From an uncultured Corynebacterium sp. (GTDB lineage Bacteria; Actinomycetota; Actinomycetes; Mycobacteriales; Mycobacteriaceae), in the NCBI RefSeq assembly GCF_947253065.1, contig NZ_CAMXWS010000012.1:1-56278 (forward strand): DNA of 56,278 bases. The letters run 5' to 3'. Below are positions 35,447-43,828 of the stretch, one piece after another. The translations under genes were made by a program, and so were the position numbers. The stretch's first letter is position 1; the number at the start of each line of letters is the position of its first letter. The notes under the pieces are model-generated. The model did not search any database, was not told the DNA's origin, and saw only the letters and a list, made by a program, of their open reading frames with translations.

Positions 35447-36718
35447 TTACTTCTCGAGCTTCTCCAACGCAGCGAGCAGTACGCAGGTGGCAACGCCGTC
35501 CATAGCGGTGCGGACTTCGTCGATAGGCGGCAGCGACGGCGCAAGTCGGATGTTGCGGTCATTCGGATCCTCGCCCTTCGGGAAGGCGGAACCAGCCTTA
35601 GTCAGGGTGATGCCAGCTTCACGAGCGAGTTCCCACACGCGGGTAGCGGTGCCGTCAACAACATCGAGCGAGATGAAGTAGCCACCCGCCGGGGTGGTCC
35701 AATGCGCGACTTCGTACTCGCCGAGACGGTTCTGCAGGATCTCCAAAACAGCGTCGAATTTCGGCTTGAGGATCTGCGCGTGCTTCTGCATCAGTGCGCG
35801 CACGCCATCGGCATCGCCGAAGAGCTTCGCATGTGCCAGCTGGTTGATCTTGTTTGGGCCGATACCGCGGATGCCAGCGACGGAGGCGTACCAGTCAAGG
35901 TTCTCAGTCGAGGCAGCGAGAAACGCCACGCCAGCGCCCGCGTGCGTGATCTTGGAGGTGGAGCTGAGCACCCAGAAGCGGTTCGGGTTGCCGGCCTCTG
36001 CGGAAATCCCAAGCACGTCAATGATCGGTGGGAACTCTTCGGTGAGGGTGTGGATGGCGTATGCGTTGTCCCACACGATGCGGAAGTCCGGCGCTGCAGT
36101 CTCCATCGCTGCGAGCTTTCGCACGACCTCCTCGGTGGCGGTCACGCCAGACGGGTTAGCGAACATCGGCACAACCCACATGCCCTTCACCGACGGGTCC
36201 TTGACCAGCTCAGCAACAGCGTCCACGTCAGGGCCGTCCTCAAGCATCGGGACGGTGATCATTTCAAAGCCGAACTTCTCCGTGATGGCGAAGTGGCGGT
36301 CATAGCCCGGCACCGGGCAGATCCACTTGATCGTCTCCTCAGCACTCCACGGACGCTCAGAGTCATTGTTTCCGAACGTATACGACCAGTTGACCAGGTC
36401 AAACATGATGTTCAGCGAGGAGGAATCCTCCGCGTACAGGTTGTCCACCGGCACGCCGATGACCTCGCCCCAGATTTCGCGGATGTCCTTGATGCCTTTG
36501 AGGTTGCCGTAGTTGCGCACATCCGTGCCGGTGGCATCCACATAGTTGCCCTTGCCAGGTAGCTCGAGCAGGTCGTTGCTCAAGTCCAGCTGCTCTGCCG
36601 CGGGCTTGCCTCGCGTCAGGTCAAGGTTCAGGTTGCGCTCTTTGAGCGTTTCGTATTCCGCGCGCACCTTCGTGGCGAGTTCTTCGCGGCCAGCGGTGTC
36701 CAGATCGAGCAGGGACAT
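35447..36718 (-). CDS. aspT: Aspartate aminotransferase (MocR-like class I)
   Basis: 423 residues, PLP enzyme converting aspartate plus 2-oxoglutarate to oxaloacetate and glutamate. It belongs to the actinobacterial subgroup Ic-like AspT. Seen are LDLTRGKPAAEQLDLS near the N-terminus, the WICPVPGYDRHF region, WDNAYAIHTL, and the PLP lysine in STSKITHAG. The C-terminus includes NDRNIRLAPSLPP with the substrate arginine. From memory the sequence and place near dnaX match C. glutamicum AspT. Confidence 0.94.
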   Translation of the reverse strand: MSLLDLDTAGREELATKVRAEYETLKERNLNLDLTRGKPAAEQLDLSNDLLELPGKGNYVDATGTDVRNYGNLKGIKDIREIWGEVIGVPVDNLYAEDSSSLNIMFDLVNWSYTFGNNDSERPWSAEETIKWICPVPGYDRHFAITEKFGFEMITVPMLEDGPDVDAVAELVKDPSVKGMWVVPMFANPSGVTATEEVVRKLAAMETAAPDFRIVWDNAYAIHTLTEEFPPIIDVLGISAEAGNPNRFWVLSSTSKITHAGAGVAFLAASTENLDWYASVAGIRGIGPNKINQLAHAKLFGDADGVRALMQKHAQILKPKFDAVLEILQNRLGEYEVAHWTTPAGGYFISLDVVDGTATRVWELAREAGITLTKAGSAFPKGEDPNDRNIRLAPSLPPIDEVRTAMDGVATCVLLAALEKLEK

Positions 36719-36814
36719 GGTGGGATCACTTCCTTTAAGGAGTGGATGTATTTACGCCGCCCAGAGTACCTGTGCTCTGTTCCCGCGGCCCCACCGCATC
36801 CGGACAAAATAAAG

Positions 36815-36905
36815 GGACCCCACGCACCTGCCAGAGCTCGTTGACCCTTGCTGCGTTCCCGCCCTGGGGGAGTTCACAAGATAAACACCGCGTGAGATCC
36901 TGCGC
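36815..36905 (-). ncRNA. ffs: Signal recognition particle RNA (small bacterial type)
   Basis: On the minus strand the conserved domain IV core is visible: GGGCGGGAACGCAGCAAGGG, followed by TCAACGAGCTCTGGCAGG. Flanking CTCACGC (5') and GCGTGGG (3') pair to form the stem, and the RNA ends at GGGGTCCC followed by TTTATTTT. SRP RNA binds Ffh for membrane targeting. The boundaries are approximate to a few bases. Confidence 0.9.
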
Positions 36906-37062
36906 GCAAGTCTAGTAGCTTGCGGCAACCAGTTCAAAAACCACGCATTTTGCTTATCGACGCCCCACCCCACCACCAATTTTGTCCCCACCCATCCTTC
37001 CGCTAAAGTACTTTCTCGACGCGTTCTGCTGGTTCGCCTGCAGAACAACAAAATGCGTCGCT

Positions 37063-37148
37063 GGAGGATTCGACTAGCGGCCTATGTCACACGCCTGGAA
37101 CGCGTGCGGGTTTCACGACCCTCGTGGGTTCAAATCCCACATCCTCCG
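37063..37148 (+). tRNA. tRNA-Ser(GGA)
   Basis: Type II tRNA of 86 nt. The acceptor GGAGGAT pairs with ATCCTCC, the anticodon stem is CACGC/GCGTG, the loop CTGGAAC gives anticodon GGA, and a long variable arm CGGGTTTCACGACCC is present. The T-arm is GTGGG TTCAAAT CCCAC. CCA is not encoded. Confidence 0.95.
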
Positions 37149-37154
37149 CAATGT

Positions 37155-37190
37155 CCCCCAGTCCACACATAAGGGCTGGGGGAAATTTTT
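37155..37190 (+). terminator. Terminator after tRNA-Ser(GGA)
   Basis: CCCCCAG (37155-37161) pairs with CTGGGGG (37176-37182), followed by AAATTTTTG. Confidence 0.85.
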
Positions 37191-37299
37191 GTTTCGGCCC
37201 GGCGCCTGCCCCACCTTCTCCCGCTCGAGCAAGCCCCCACCAACAACCGCGCCCACGCGACACTGCACAGCTACGCAGAGACGCGCCTCAATCGCGCGA

Positions 37300-37397
37300 G
37301 TGAATCTGTTTACATTTCACGCCGGTTGCTTGACAGGCCCAACTGTTTAACCAGCCGGTTTACGTTCGTCCATATTTTTACATGCAAACAGATTCAC
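37300..37397. repeat. 16-bp inverted repeat beside the IS element
   Basis: GTGAATCTGTTTACAT (37300-37315) and ATGCAAACAGATTCAC (37382-37397) are inverted copies with one mismatch, separated by 66 bp. Additional CTGTTTA motifs occur nearby (37343, 37420). The stretch 37191-37438 holds no gene. It may be an operator region or the remains of a small element. Confidence 0.6.
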
Positions 37398-37463
37398 CCG
37401 CCCCACGGTTACGGGGCACTGTTTACACCCGCAACTCATGAAGCGTCCTGGCTTTCGTTCCGC

Positions 37464-38377
37464 TTATTTAACGCCCAACGTTTGAGCGCCTGATCGTTGA
37501 TAGTAAGCGTCCTCCATCTCCTGTGGAGTTATATATCCCAGGGATTGATGAAGTCGCTGGTTGTTCCACCAGTGCACCCAGCGAAGAGTGGCGATCTCGA
37601 TTTCACCGACCGATGCCCACGGCCGGTGGGGATAAATCAGCTCTGTTTTGTAGAGCCCGTTGACCGTTTCAGCCAACGCGTTGTCATAGGAGTCGCCAAC
37701 GGTGCCGACAGACGGATCGATACCCGCCTGGGCGAGCGCTTCACCGTAACGGATCGACACATACTGGGAGCCGCGGTCACTGTGGTGGACAAGCCCTTCT
37801 GAGCGAAGATCACCAGCGTGATACAGGGCGTGCTCAAAGGCCTCCAGCGGCAGTTCATCGGTACGCATCTCGCCCGAGTCGCGACACCGACGATCTTTCT
37901 GGAGTACACATCGGTGATAAACGCGGTGTAGGCAAAACCAGACAAGGTGCGCACATAGGTAATGTCAGCGACCCACAACCGGTGCGGTGCGGGGGCAGTG
38001 AAGTCACGGTTGACCAGGTCAGGGCGGCAATCCGGCACGTTGGCCCGAAGCGTTGTCATCGGTGTGCGGCCACGCCTGCGGCCGTAAATGCCAGCTTGCT
38101 TCATCAAACGCGCGGTCTGATCACGACCGATGTTCCAGCCGGCGCGCTGCATAGCCTTCCACATCTTGCGGACCCCGTAGACGCTGAAGTTGTCCTCGTA
38201 GACCCTCACCAATTCAGGAATGAGCAGCGCATCCGACAAACTCCTCGCCGACGGCGCGCGTGTTTTCGCTGCTCGGTAGCCACGAGAGGTGATGAACCCA
38301 CATTCTGTCTCTTTCAATGTGCGACAGATAGCCTCGACCCCGAAGCGATCGCGATACGCATCGATGTATTCGATCAT
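37464..38377 (-). pseudogene. IS3-family transposase OrfB, frameshifted
   Basis: The DDE integrase-core protein is split. One frame (37637-38377) runs from MIEYIDAYRDRFGVE through VADITYVRTLSG (first Asp), then loses sense after KIVGVATRA. The second frame (37464-37868) continues from MRTDELPLEAFEHALY through HHSDRGSQY (second Asp) and NALAETVNG (Glu). The frames join if one base is restored near 37868-37880. All catalytic residues survive, but in two frames. Either the copy is recently dead or the base was lost in sequencing. An ATGA overlap links it to orfA. Confidence 0.88.
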
Positions 38378-38691
38378 CTTCTGGTGGGACGGTCGAGTTC
38401 CGCCGCGAAAAAAGCTGACGCGGTTTTCAAGATCTCATTCGCCCTGCGTAGCTCCTTAATCTCTTTCCGCAACCGCTTCAGTTCGTCAGCCGTTGACTCG
38501 CCGGCGCCAATCTCAACATCGGACGAGACCATATTCGGCTTCAACCAATCGTTGAGCGTGTGCGCTGGAATGCCGAGCTTTTCACCGATCTCTACGGCTG
38601 CACTCCATTTCGAGCACCCTTCGAGCTCAACGAGGTCCTCAGCCAAACGCACTGCCTTGGCCTTGAACTCGTCACTGTACTTCCTTGGCAT
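38374..38691 (-). CDS. IS3-family transposase OrfA
   Basis: 105 residues. N-terminal HTH (KYSDEFKAKAVRLAEDLVELEGCSKWSAAVEIGEKLGIPAHTLNDWL) and C-terminal leucine-zipper coiled coil (ELKRLRKEIKELRRANEILKTASAFF). A run of six T residues on the coding strand (38408-38413) near the end could serve programmed frameshifting into OrfB. It normally gives the DNA-binding half of the OrfAB transposase. Confidence 0.92.
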   Translation of the reverse strand: MPRKYSDEFKAKAVRLAEDLVELEGCSKWSAAVEIGEKLGIPAHTLNDWLKPNMVSSDVEIGAGESTADELKRLRKEIKELRRANEILKTASAFFAAELDRPTRR

Positions 38692-38783
38692 GATCCCAAT
38701 CCTTCTCTAGAAATGATCGAAACTAAACCCAGGACACTTCATCATCCACCCCCAAACCTTCACAATCCCCTAAACACGACGAA

Positions 38784-38809
38784 ACCCCGTGCCCTTGTGG
38801 ACACGGGGT
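38784..38809 (-). terminator. Terminator of the surface protein gene
   Basis: Stem ACCCCGTG (38784-38791) with CACGGGGT (38802-38809), followed on the minus strand by TTTCG. Located 36 bp after the surface protein stop. Confidence 0.6.
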
Positions 38810-38844
38810 CGAGCGTCAGCGCTTCACGCGCCTAGCGTTTCGTC

Positions 38845-41800
38845 TTATTTGTCGCCTGCCGGTGCAGAGCCCTCGGCGCCAGCGTTCTCGGAGCTGGAGC
38901 CTTCAGCACTCGAGCCAGCCTGCTCACCTTCAGCACGGTCGCTGCTGGAGCCCTCAGCACCGTTGCTGCTGGAACCTTCGCCGTCCTTGTTGCTTGAGCC
39001 CTCGCCACCAAAGAGGTCCTTGACGGAGCTGCCTTCAGCGTTCTCACCCTTCTTGGAGGAAGCGAGATCCTCACCGCCGTTGCGGCAGACCGCTGCAAGG
39101 ATGCCCAGGGTTGCTGCGGCACCGACGATCGCGAGGCCGACTGCTGCTGCCTGGGTCACGGCCGGGCCGAACTGCTGCTGCAGGCGTGCTGCTTCGATCT
39201 GGATCTGCTTCACAAAGTCCGGCTGCTGACGGTTCTGGCCAATATTGCCGAACGGGTTCGGGATGTCAATGTTCATCTGACGCTGAACATTCGCGACTGC
39301 CTTGCCGAATTCCTGGCTGATCGGGCCAGCAAGTGGCGCGCCAACTGCAGCGAGGATGCCGACAGGAAGCAGCCACAGCAGCGGGTTGCTTGCCGACGAC
39401 AGGTTCTCAAAGCACTTGCTCAAGTTCTCGGAGGACCCCTTCAAATCCTCAGACGATGCAAGGATGCTGCGCTTCCCACCAACGGTCACATTGACAGTCG
39501 TCGTGCCGTCCTTACCGTTCGGGACGACGATCGGGTAATTACCCGGCTTCGTGCCTTCAGGGATGGTGATGACGAAATTGTCGCCTTCCTTGGTGACCTT
39601 CCAGCCCTCCGGGACCTTCACGTCGTTCGGGTTTCCGCCACCGTTGCCATTCGGGTTGACGATGATGACAGTGGTGCCACCGTTCGGGTTGCCCGGCTTG
39701 TCGCCACCGTCGCTGTTGTCGTCATCATTGCCGTCGGTATCGCCAGGCGTGTTGTCCGTCGGCGGGGTCGGGACAACGATGGTGATGTCCTTCTCCTCGG
39801 TGGAACCGTCCGGGTTAGTCACCTTGATGGTGATTTTGACTGGCTCAGTCGGAGTGTTGTCCTTCGGAATGATCAGGTAGATCTCACCGTTCGGGCCAAC
39901 CGTGACCTTGCCGCCCTCCGGCAGGTTGTCCTTGCCGACGATCTCGATGGTGGTCTTGCCACCCGGGTTGTTCGGATCGTTCGGGTTCGACGGAGTCGTC
40001 GGGTTCGGATAAATGATGATGATGTTGTTGTCGCCACCGTTCGGGTTGACCGGCGGAGTGTTGCCATCATTCTTGCCGTTGACAATCACGCGTGCCGTGA
40101 CAGTCTCAACCTTGTCACCGTTGTTCGGGTCGGTGACGTCAACGAGGATGTCTTTGAAGCCCGGCTCAGCATTCTTCGGGATGGTCACGGTGATCTCACC
40201 GGTCTTCTCGTCGATAACCGGCTTCCAGTCACCCAGGTCCTGGTTCGGGTTGATCTTGAACGTGGAGCCATCCGCAACCTTGCCCTCATGCTCAAGTGTC
40301 ACGGTGTCATTCGGCCAACCACGCTCAACGCCGTACTTCGGATCATTCAGCACGGTCACCTTTGCAGGCACACGCTTATCGACGGAGCCGTCCGGGTACT
40401 TCACGTCCACCAGAATCGTCTTCACATCACCCGGGTTTGCGGAGCCCGGGATAGTGACGGTGATCTTGCCGTTCTTGTCGACCTGCGGCTTCCAGTCACC
40501 CAGGTTCTGGCCCGGGGTGATAGTGAAGGTGGAGCCCTTCGGCAGGTTCTTGTTCTTCTGCTCAAGGGTGATCTTGGTGCCGACCTTGCCCTTGTCCTCG
40601 CCGTAGTCCGGGGTGTGGGTCTCCGCAGCCGGCTTCTGGACCTTCACAACGGGCTTGAGCGTATCGACGGAACCGTCCGGGTACGCCACCTCAACGGTGA
40701 AGGTAGCGGTGTCACCATTCTTCGCACCCTTCGGCGCGGTAACCTTCAGGGTTCCGTCCTTCGCCGGCTCAGCGGTCCAACCCTTCTGTGGGTTAACCAC
40801 GGTGTAGGTCGCGCCGACTGCCTTACCACGCACCTTGCCCGGCTGGGTCTTCAGCGTGACATCGACGGATCCACCCGGCTCGACAGTTCTCGGCGAGTTG
40901 TACTCTGGCGCGAACTTCTGCACCGGGACGGAACCGGTGAACTTCTTCGAATTCTGGTCGACGAGGCCATACTTATTCACAACCCGCAGCGCCTGCGGCG
41001 AGTTGTAGGACTCGTGATCCGAATTCTTCGTGGCTTCGCGCGGCTGGGCGAGCAGCTCAATGTCAACCTTGGCCGCCTTCTTGTTGTCATCAGCGCCGGT
41101 TGCGCCCTTAGGAAGGGTGACGAAAACCTTGCCGGAGGAGTCCACGCGCACCTTCGCGTCGTTGATCTTCCTGCCAGCGATGGAGACGTTGCCGGTCAGG
41201 CGCGCGTAATCAGACTTGGAACCGTTAGAAACCGTGATGCCGGTGTTGTACTCCTTGCCGTCAGCAATGATCGGCTGAGACTTCTTCTCAGACGGCTTGA
41301 GCGGCAAACAATTGTCCGACTCAATCGGCCACGGTGCGACATCGACTACGGCCTCTGGACTCACACGAGTCCGCTGATGCGCCTTGATGGTCGGCGATGT
41401 GATCTTCCACGCCCACGTCTGCGCATCTTTTGAAGCAGGATCCACGCCAAGCTCCCCTTGAGCAATCTGCTTTTTGCCCTGAGACAGCGTGAACTGCTTA
41501 GGGTTCACCGGAGACAAATCGGTGATCTTCAATTGCGCGTTGTTTACACCGTCATTGAGCAGACCAGCGTTGAAACTGCCCTCACTGCGCGTCTCAATGC
41601 TGTACGAGTGCGTCGCAGGGTCAACGCTTTCGTTCGCCACCGTGATATTCACTTTTGCGGATTTGAAAATTCGCTCACCCTCAGGATCCAGCGTGACCCA
41701 CGGGGTGAACTGCGTATTCTCCACATTCAGGCCGGCACCGACGGTCACACCATTCTGGGACTCATCGAAGGCACGACCTGGCGAATGCGAAGTCGAGTTC

Positions 41801-42006
41801 ACTGCCAACACGATGTTGCATTCAAGCTGCTGCGGATTTGAGCCCATCGACGGAGGGCTGATAAACGTCGCCGGCAGTGCCGAAGCTTGCGGGACCATGA
41901 TGGCGGATGCACCAAGAGCCAGTGCGACGACACTGGCGGTCAACTTTTTAGAGATCAATGTGGACTCGTTTGAGAAGTTGTTTCCAACGTGACTAATATC
42001 GCCCAC
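38845..42006 (-). CDS. Large repeat-containing surface protein
   Basis: 1,053 residues. A signal peptide (TASVVALALGASAIMVPQASA) ends near residue 44. The ectodomain includes an adhesin-like N-terminal region. From about 370 it has tandem Rib/alpha-like units of about 80 residues (GSTF-I-P-Q-LGDWKP, G-ITVTIP, ILVDV-YPDGSVD), then an acidic Asn/Pro/Gly-rich stalk. Two hydrophobic helices follow (NPLLWLLPVGILAAVGAPLAGP and AAAVGLAIVGAAATLGILAA). The tail of about 70 residues is built of E-G-S-S units. No LPXTG motif was seen. A GTG start at 42006 lacks a ribosome site; a TTG 15 codons later is an alternative. Confidence 0.88.
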   Translation of the reverse strand: MGDISHVGNNFSNESTLISKKLTASVVALALGASAIMVPQASALPATFISPPSMGSNPQQLECNIVLAVNSTSHSPGRAFDESQNGVTVGAGLNVENTQFTPWVTLDPEGERIFKSAKVNITVANESVDPATHSYSIETRSEGSFNAGLLNDGVNNAQLKITDLSPVNPKQFTLSQGKKQIAQGELGVDPASKDAQTWAWKITSPTIKAHQRTRVSPEAVVDVAPWPIESDNCLPLKPSEKKSQPIIADGKEYNTGITVSNGSKSDYARLTGNVSIAGRKINDAKVRVDSSGKVFVTLPKGATGADDNKKAAKVDIELLAQPREATKNSDHESYNSPQALRVVNKYGLVDQNSKKFTGSVPVQKFAPEYNSPRTVEPGGSVDVTLKTQPGKVRGKAVGATYTVVNPQKGWTAEPAKDGTLKVTAPKGAKNGDTATFTVEVAYPDGSVDTLKPVVKVQKPAAETHTPDYGEDKGKVGTKITLEQKNKNLPKGSTFTITPGQNLGDWKPQVDKNGKITVTIPGSANPGDVKTILVDVKYPDGSVDKRVPAKVTVLNDPKYGVERGWPNDTVTLEHEGKVADGSTFKINPNQDLGDWKPVIDEKTGEITVTIPKNAEPGFKDILVDVTDPNNGDKVETVTARVIVNGKNDGNTPPVNPNGGDNNIIIIYPNPTTPSNPNDPNNPGGKTTIEIVGKDNLPEGGKVTVGPNGEIYLIIPKDNTPTEPVKITIKVTNPDGSTEEKDITIVVPTPPTDNTPGDTDGNDDDNSDGGDKPGNPNGGTTVIIVNPNGNGGGNPNDVKVPEGWKVTKEGDNFVITIPEGTKPGNYPIVVPNGKDGTTTVNVTVGGKRSILASSEDLKGSSENLSKCFENLSSASNPLLWLLPVGILAAVGAPLAGPISQEFGKAVANVQRQMNIDIPNPFGNIGQNRQQPDFVKQIQIEAARLQQQFGPAVTQAAAVGLAIVGAAATLGILAAVCRNGGEDLASSKKGENAEGSSVKDLFGGEGSSNKDGEGSSSNGAEGSSSDRAEGEQAGSSAEGSSSENAGAEGSAPAGDK

Positions 42007-42076
42007 ATTAAGCCAACACTCAAGCTCCAGTCATATAACACACAGTTAATAGTCAGCGAGTGTTAAAGGCTTGAAA

Positions 42077-42994
42077 TCACGCCCACACCCATGGCTCGGT
42101 AGAGAGCTTCTGGGAATCAAATTTCACTAGCAACTCATCGGCGCAGGTAACCCCCTCGACACCAACCGATAAAGCGAGTTGGATGAAGATTTCGGCGACG
42201 GTTTTCTCCGTCAACATTTCCCGTAGGGTCACCGCTCCGTCGCGTTTTGCCAATCGATTCCCTTGGGCATTTACTACAAGCGGAACGTGAATGTAATTCG
42301 GCTGCGGTAACCCCAATTCGTGTGCGAGGTACGCCTGCGCGGGAGCGGATCCTAGAAGGTCATCGCCGCGGACAATTTGATCGATATTTTGGTAGCCGTC
42401 ATCCACCACGACGGCGAGGTTGTACGCCCAATCCCCCGCTTGGGCCTGGTTCACGTTGCCGCCGCGTTTGAGGATGACGTCATCGACAGGGCCGGTGAAT
42501 TCGCCTTTGTAGTAATCGGACACAGTCCACTCACGGGCATGCGCCCGCAGACGGATGGCGGGGAGGCGGCCTTGGTCGGCGAGCTGGGAACGTCGATAAG
42601 CGCGCTGCTCTTCTGTGAGATCGCGGCACGTGCCCGGGTACATGCCTGGCTGCGCGTGGGGCGCGGACGCCGCCTCCCGGATATCGCGACGGGAGCAATA
42701 ACATTCATACGTATCCAGTGTGGCCAGCGCCGACGCGTACGCATCGCCGCGCTCGTGCTGGTAGATCACCGGCTCATCCCACTCAATGCCCAGCGCCGAG
42801 AGGTCCTCCAGCTGGCGACGGGCCGATTCCATGCTGGAACGCTCCGAATCAATGTCCTCCACGCGCATGTAGAACTTGCGGCCCGACTGACGCGCAAACA
42901 GCCACGCGAGCACCGCCGTGCGCAAATTGCCGAAGTGGAGATCCCCACTCGGGCTCGGGGCATAACGGCCGGCGGCAGGTTGTGAATGCTGCAT
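42077..42994 (-). CDS. gluQ: Glutamyl-Q tRNA(Asp) synthetase
   Basis: 305 residues, a truncated GluRS paralogue that attaches glutamate to queuosine at position 34 of tRNA-Asp. It has the HIGH-like SGDLHFGNLR, VEDIDSER, a zinc site (YECYCSRRDI and YPGTCRDL), and a KMSKS-like RLAKRDG. It lacks the anticodon-binding domain of GluRS. A palindromic TGCAATGATATTGCGC element lies 4 bp upstream of the ATG and is shared with yhhQ. TATCAT within it sits 7 nt from the ATG, suggesting leaderless transcription. Confidence 0.93.
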   Translation of the reverse strand: MQHSQPAAGRYAPSPSGDLHFGNLRTAVLAWLFARQSGRKFYMRVEDIDSERSSMESARRQLEDLSALGIEWDEPVIYQHERGDAYASALATLDTYECYCSRRDIREAASAPHAQPGMYPGTCRDLTEEQRAYRRSQLADQGRLPAIRLRAHAREWTVSDYYKGEFTGPVDDVILKRGGNVNQAQAGDWAYNLAVVVDDGYQNIDQIVRGDDLLGSAPAQAYLAHELGLPQPNYIHVPLVVNAQGNRLAKRDGAVTLREMLTEKTVAEIFIQLALSVGVEGVTCADELLVKFDSQKLSTEPWVWA

Positions 42995-42997
42995 GTG

Positions 42998-43013
42998 TGC
43001 AATGATATTGCGC
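42998..43013. promoter_or_regulatory. Queuosine-salvage element, copy 1
   Basis: TGCAATGATATTGCGC directly upstream of gluQ. It contains the dyad GCAAT-GAT-ATTGC. An identical 16-mer lies at 45001-45016 upstream of yhhQ in the same orientation on the plus strand. Confidence 0.65.
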
Positions 43014-43024
43014 CACAGATGCCC

Positions 43025-43828
43025 TTAACCTGCTCCCCCGCAAGCCAGTCCGTCGAGCAACGCCCTCACCTGATCGCTCCGGACCTTCGCCGACGCCCAA
43101 TATTCCCCAGGTGCGACTAGTTTTTCCGCAAACAAATCGAGCCCGATCTCGGTCTCATCCTTAAACCTCTGTAGAAGATACGCTGATGCCGTTTCACCCA
43201 ACACTTCTGCCACTTCGATCCCAAGAACAAACGCGGCCATCACCTCGCTGACTTCAGCTTCATCCGCTCTTTTGAACTCGAAAAAGCGGTTGAAAAGCCA
43301 CACATCATCACCTGTTGCATACCAAGCAATGATCAAGCCGAGGTCTTGAGCATCCTTGTACTTCCCTTCCGGATACCGATCAAGCCAGGCATGCAGCTTC
43401 AAAGCCGCTAATCCCGCTACCGATGGGATCCTGAACCTGACCCCGTCCGTGGTCTCATAGATGTCAGAACAGCCAAAAACCTCGCGGAATCCAGCAACAT
43501 TCATCACGATGCCGTCACCAACCGCAACTTCACCCGGTGGTGATTCCACGGAACCAAACGGAACGATATCCACAGTTATTCCGCCCACCTCAATTTCCTG
43601 CCATGCGCCGGAAGCGGACGGAAAAGCGCGCTGCAGTTCCCGGATAGTTTCCCAGCCCTCAACCACAACACCTATATCGATGTCATCTGTCGACCGGGAA
43701 GGCGCTGTATCTCGAAAAGAAGCTTGGTGAATATTTCGGCACACTGCACCGATGACCATGAGCTGATCTACCCCGGCATAGCTTCCGATTTCCCCCAGAA
43801 CGAAACTCAGCGCATCCTCATCGTTCAC
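43025..43828 (-). CDS. AbiEii-like nucleotidyltransferase toxin
   Basis: 267 residues. The nucleotidyltransferase active site is visible as RSTDDIDIGVVVEG (the D-x-D pair after a Ser-rich loop), followed by a GGITVDIVPFG aspartate strand. This is the layout of AbiEii/AbiGii and MenT-type toxins, some of which add nucleotides to tRNA acceptor ends. It overlaps the AbiEi-like gene by 11 bp and is translated second. The whole 43.0-44.9 kb unit appears less GC-rich than its neighbours. A cognate phage-defence role is inferred. Confidence 0.8.
   Translation of the reverse strand: MNDEDALSFVLGEIGSYAGVDQLMVIGAVCRNIHQASFRDTAPSRSTDDIDIGVVVEGWETIRELQRAFPSASGAWQEIEVGGITVDIVPFGSVESPPGEVAVGDGIVMNVAGFREVFGCSDIYETTDGVRFRIPSVAGLAALKLHAWLDRYPEGKYKDAQDLGLIIAWYATGDDVWLFNRFFEFKRADEAEVSEVMAAFVLGIEVAEVLGETASAYLLQRFKDETEIGLDLFAEKLVAPGEYWASAKVRSDQVRALLDGLACGGAG

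Larger units (their letters stand above)
37439..38741 (-). mobile_element. IS3-family insertion sequence with 3-bp target duplication
   Basis: 1,303 bp. Terminal inverted repeats begin TGAAG(C/T)GTCCTGG and match at 20 of 24 positions (37439-37462 and 38718-38741). They are flanked by a TCA direct repeat (37436-37438 and 38742-38744). Two overlapping transposase frames lie on the minus strand. The intact ends and duplication show a single simple insertion. Confidence 0.92.

Noticed and set aside
37300..37397. 98-bp unit called as a MITE
   Set aside because: The 16-bp ends are convincing, but no target site duplication flanks them and no second copy is present in the window.
38845..42006. Surface protein as an LPXTG sortase substrate
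   Set aside because: No LPXTG-like motif precedes the hydrophobic helices, and a long tail follows the last helix.
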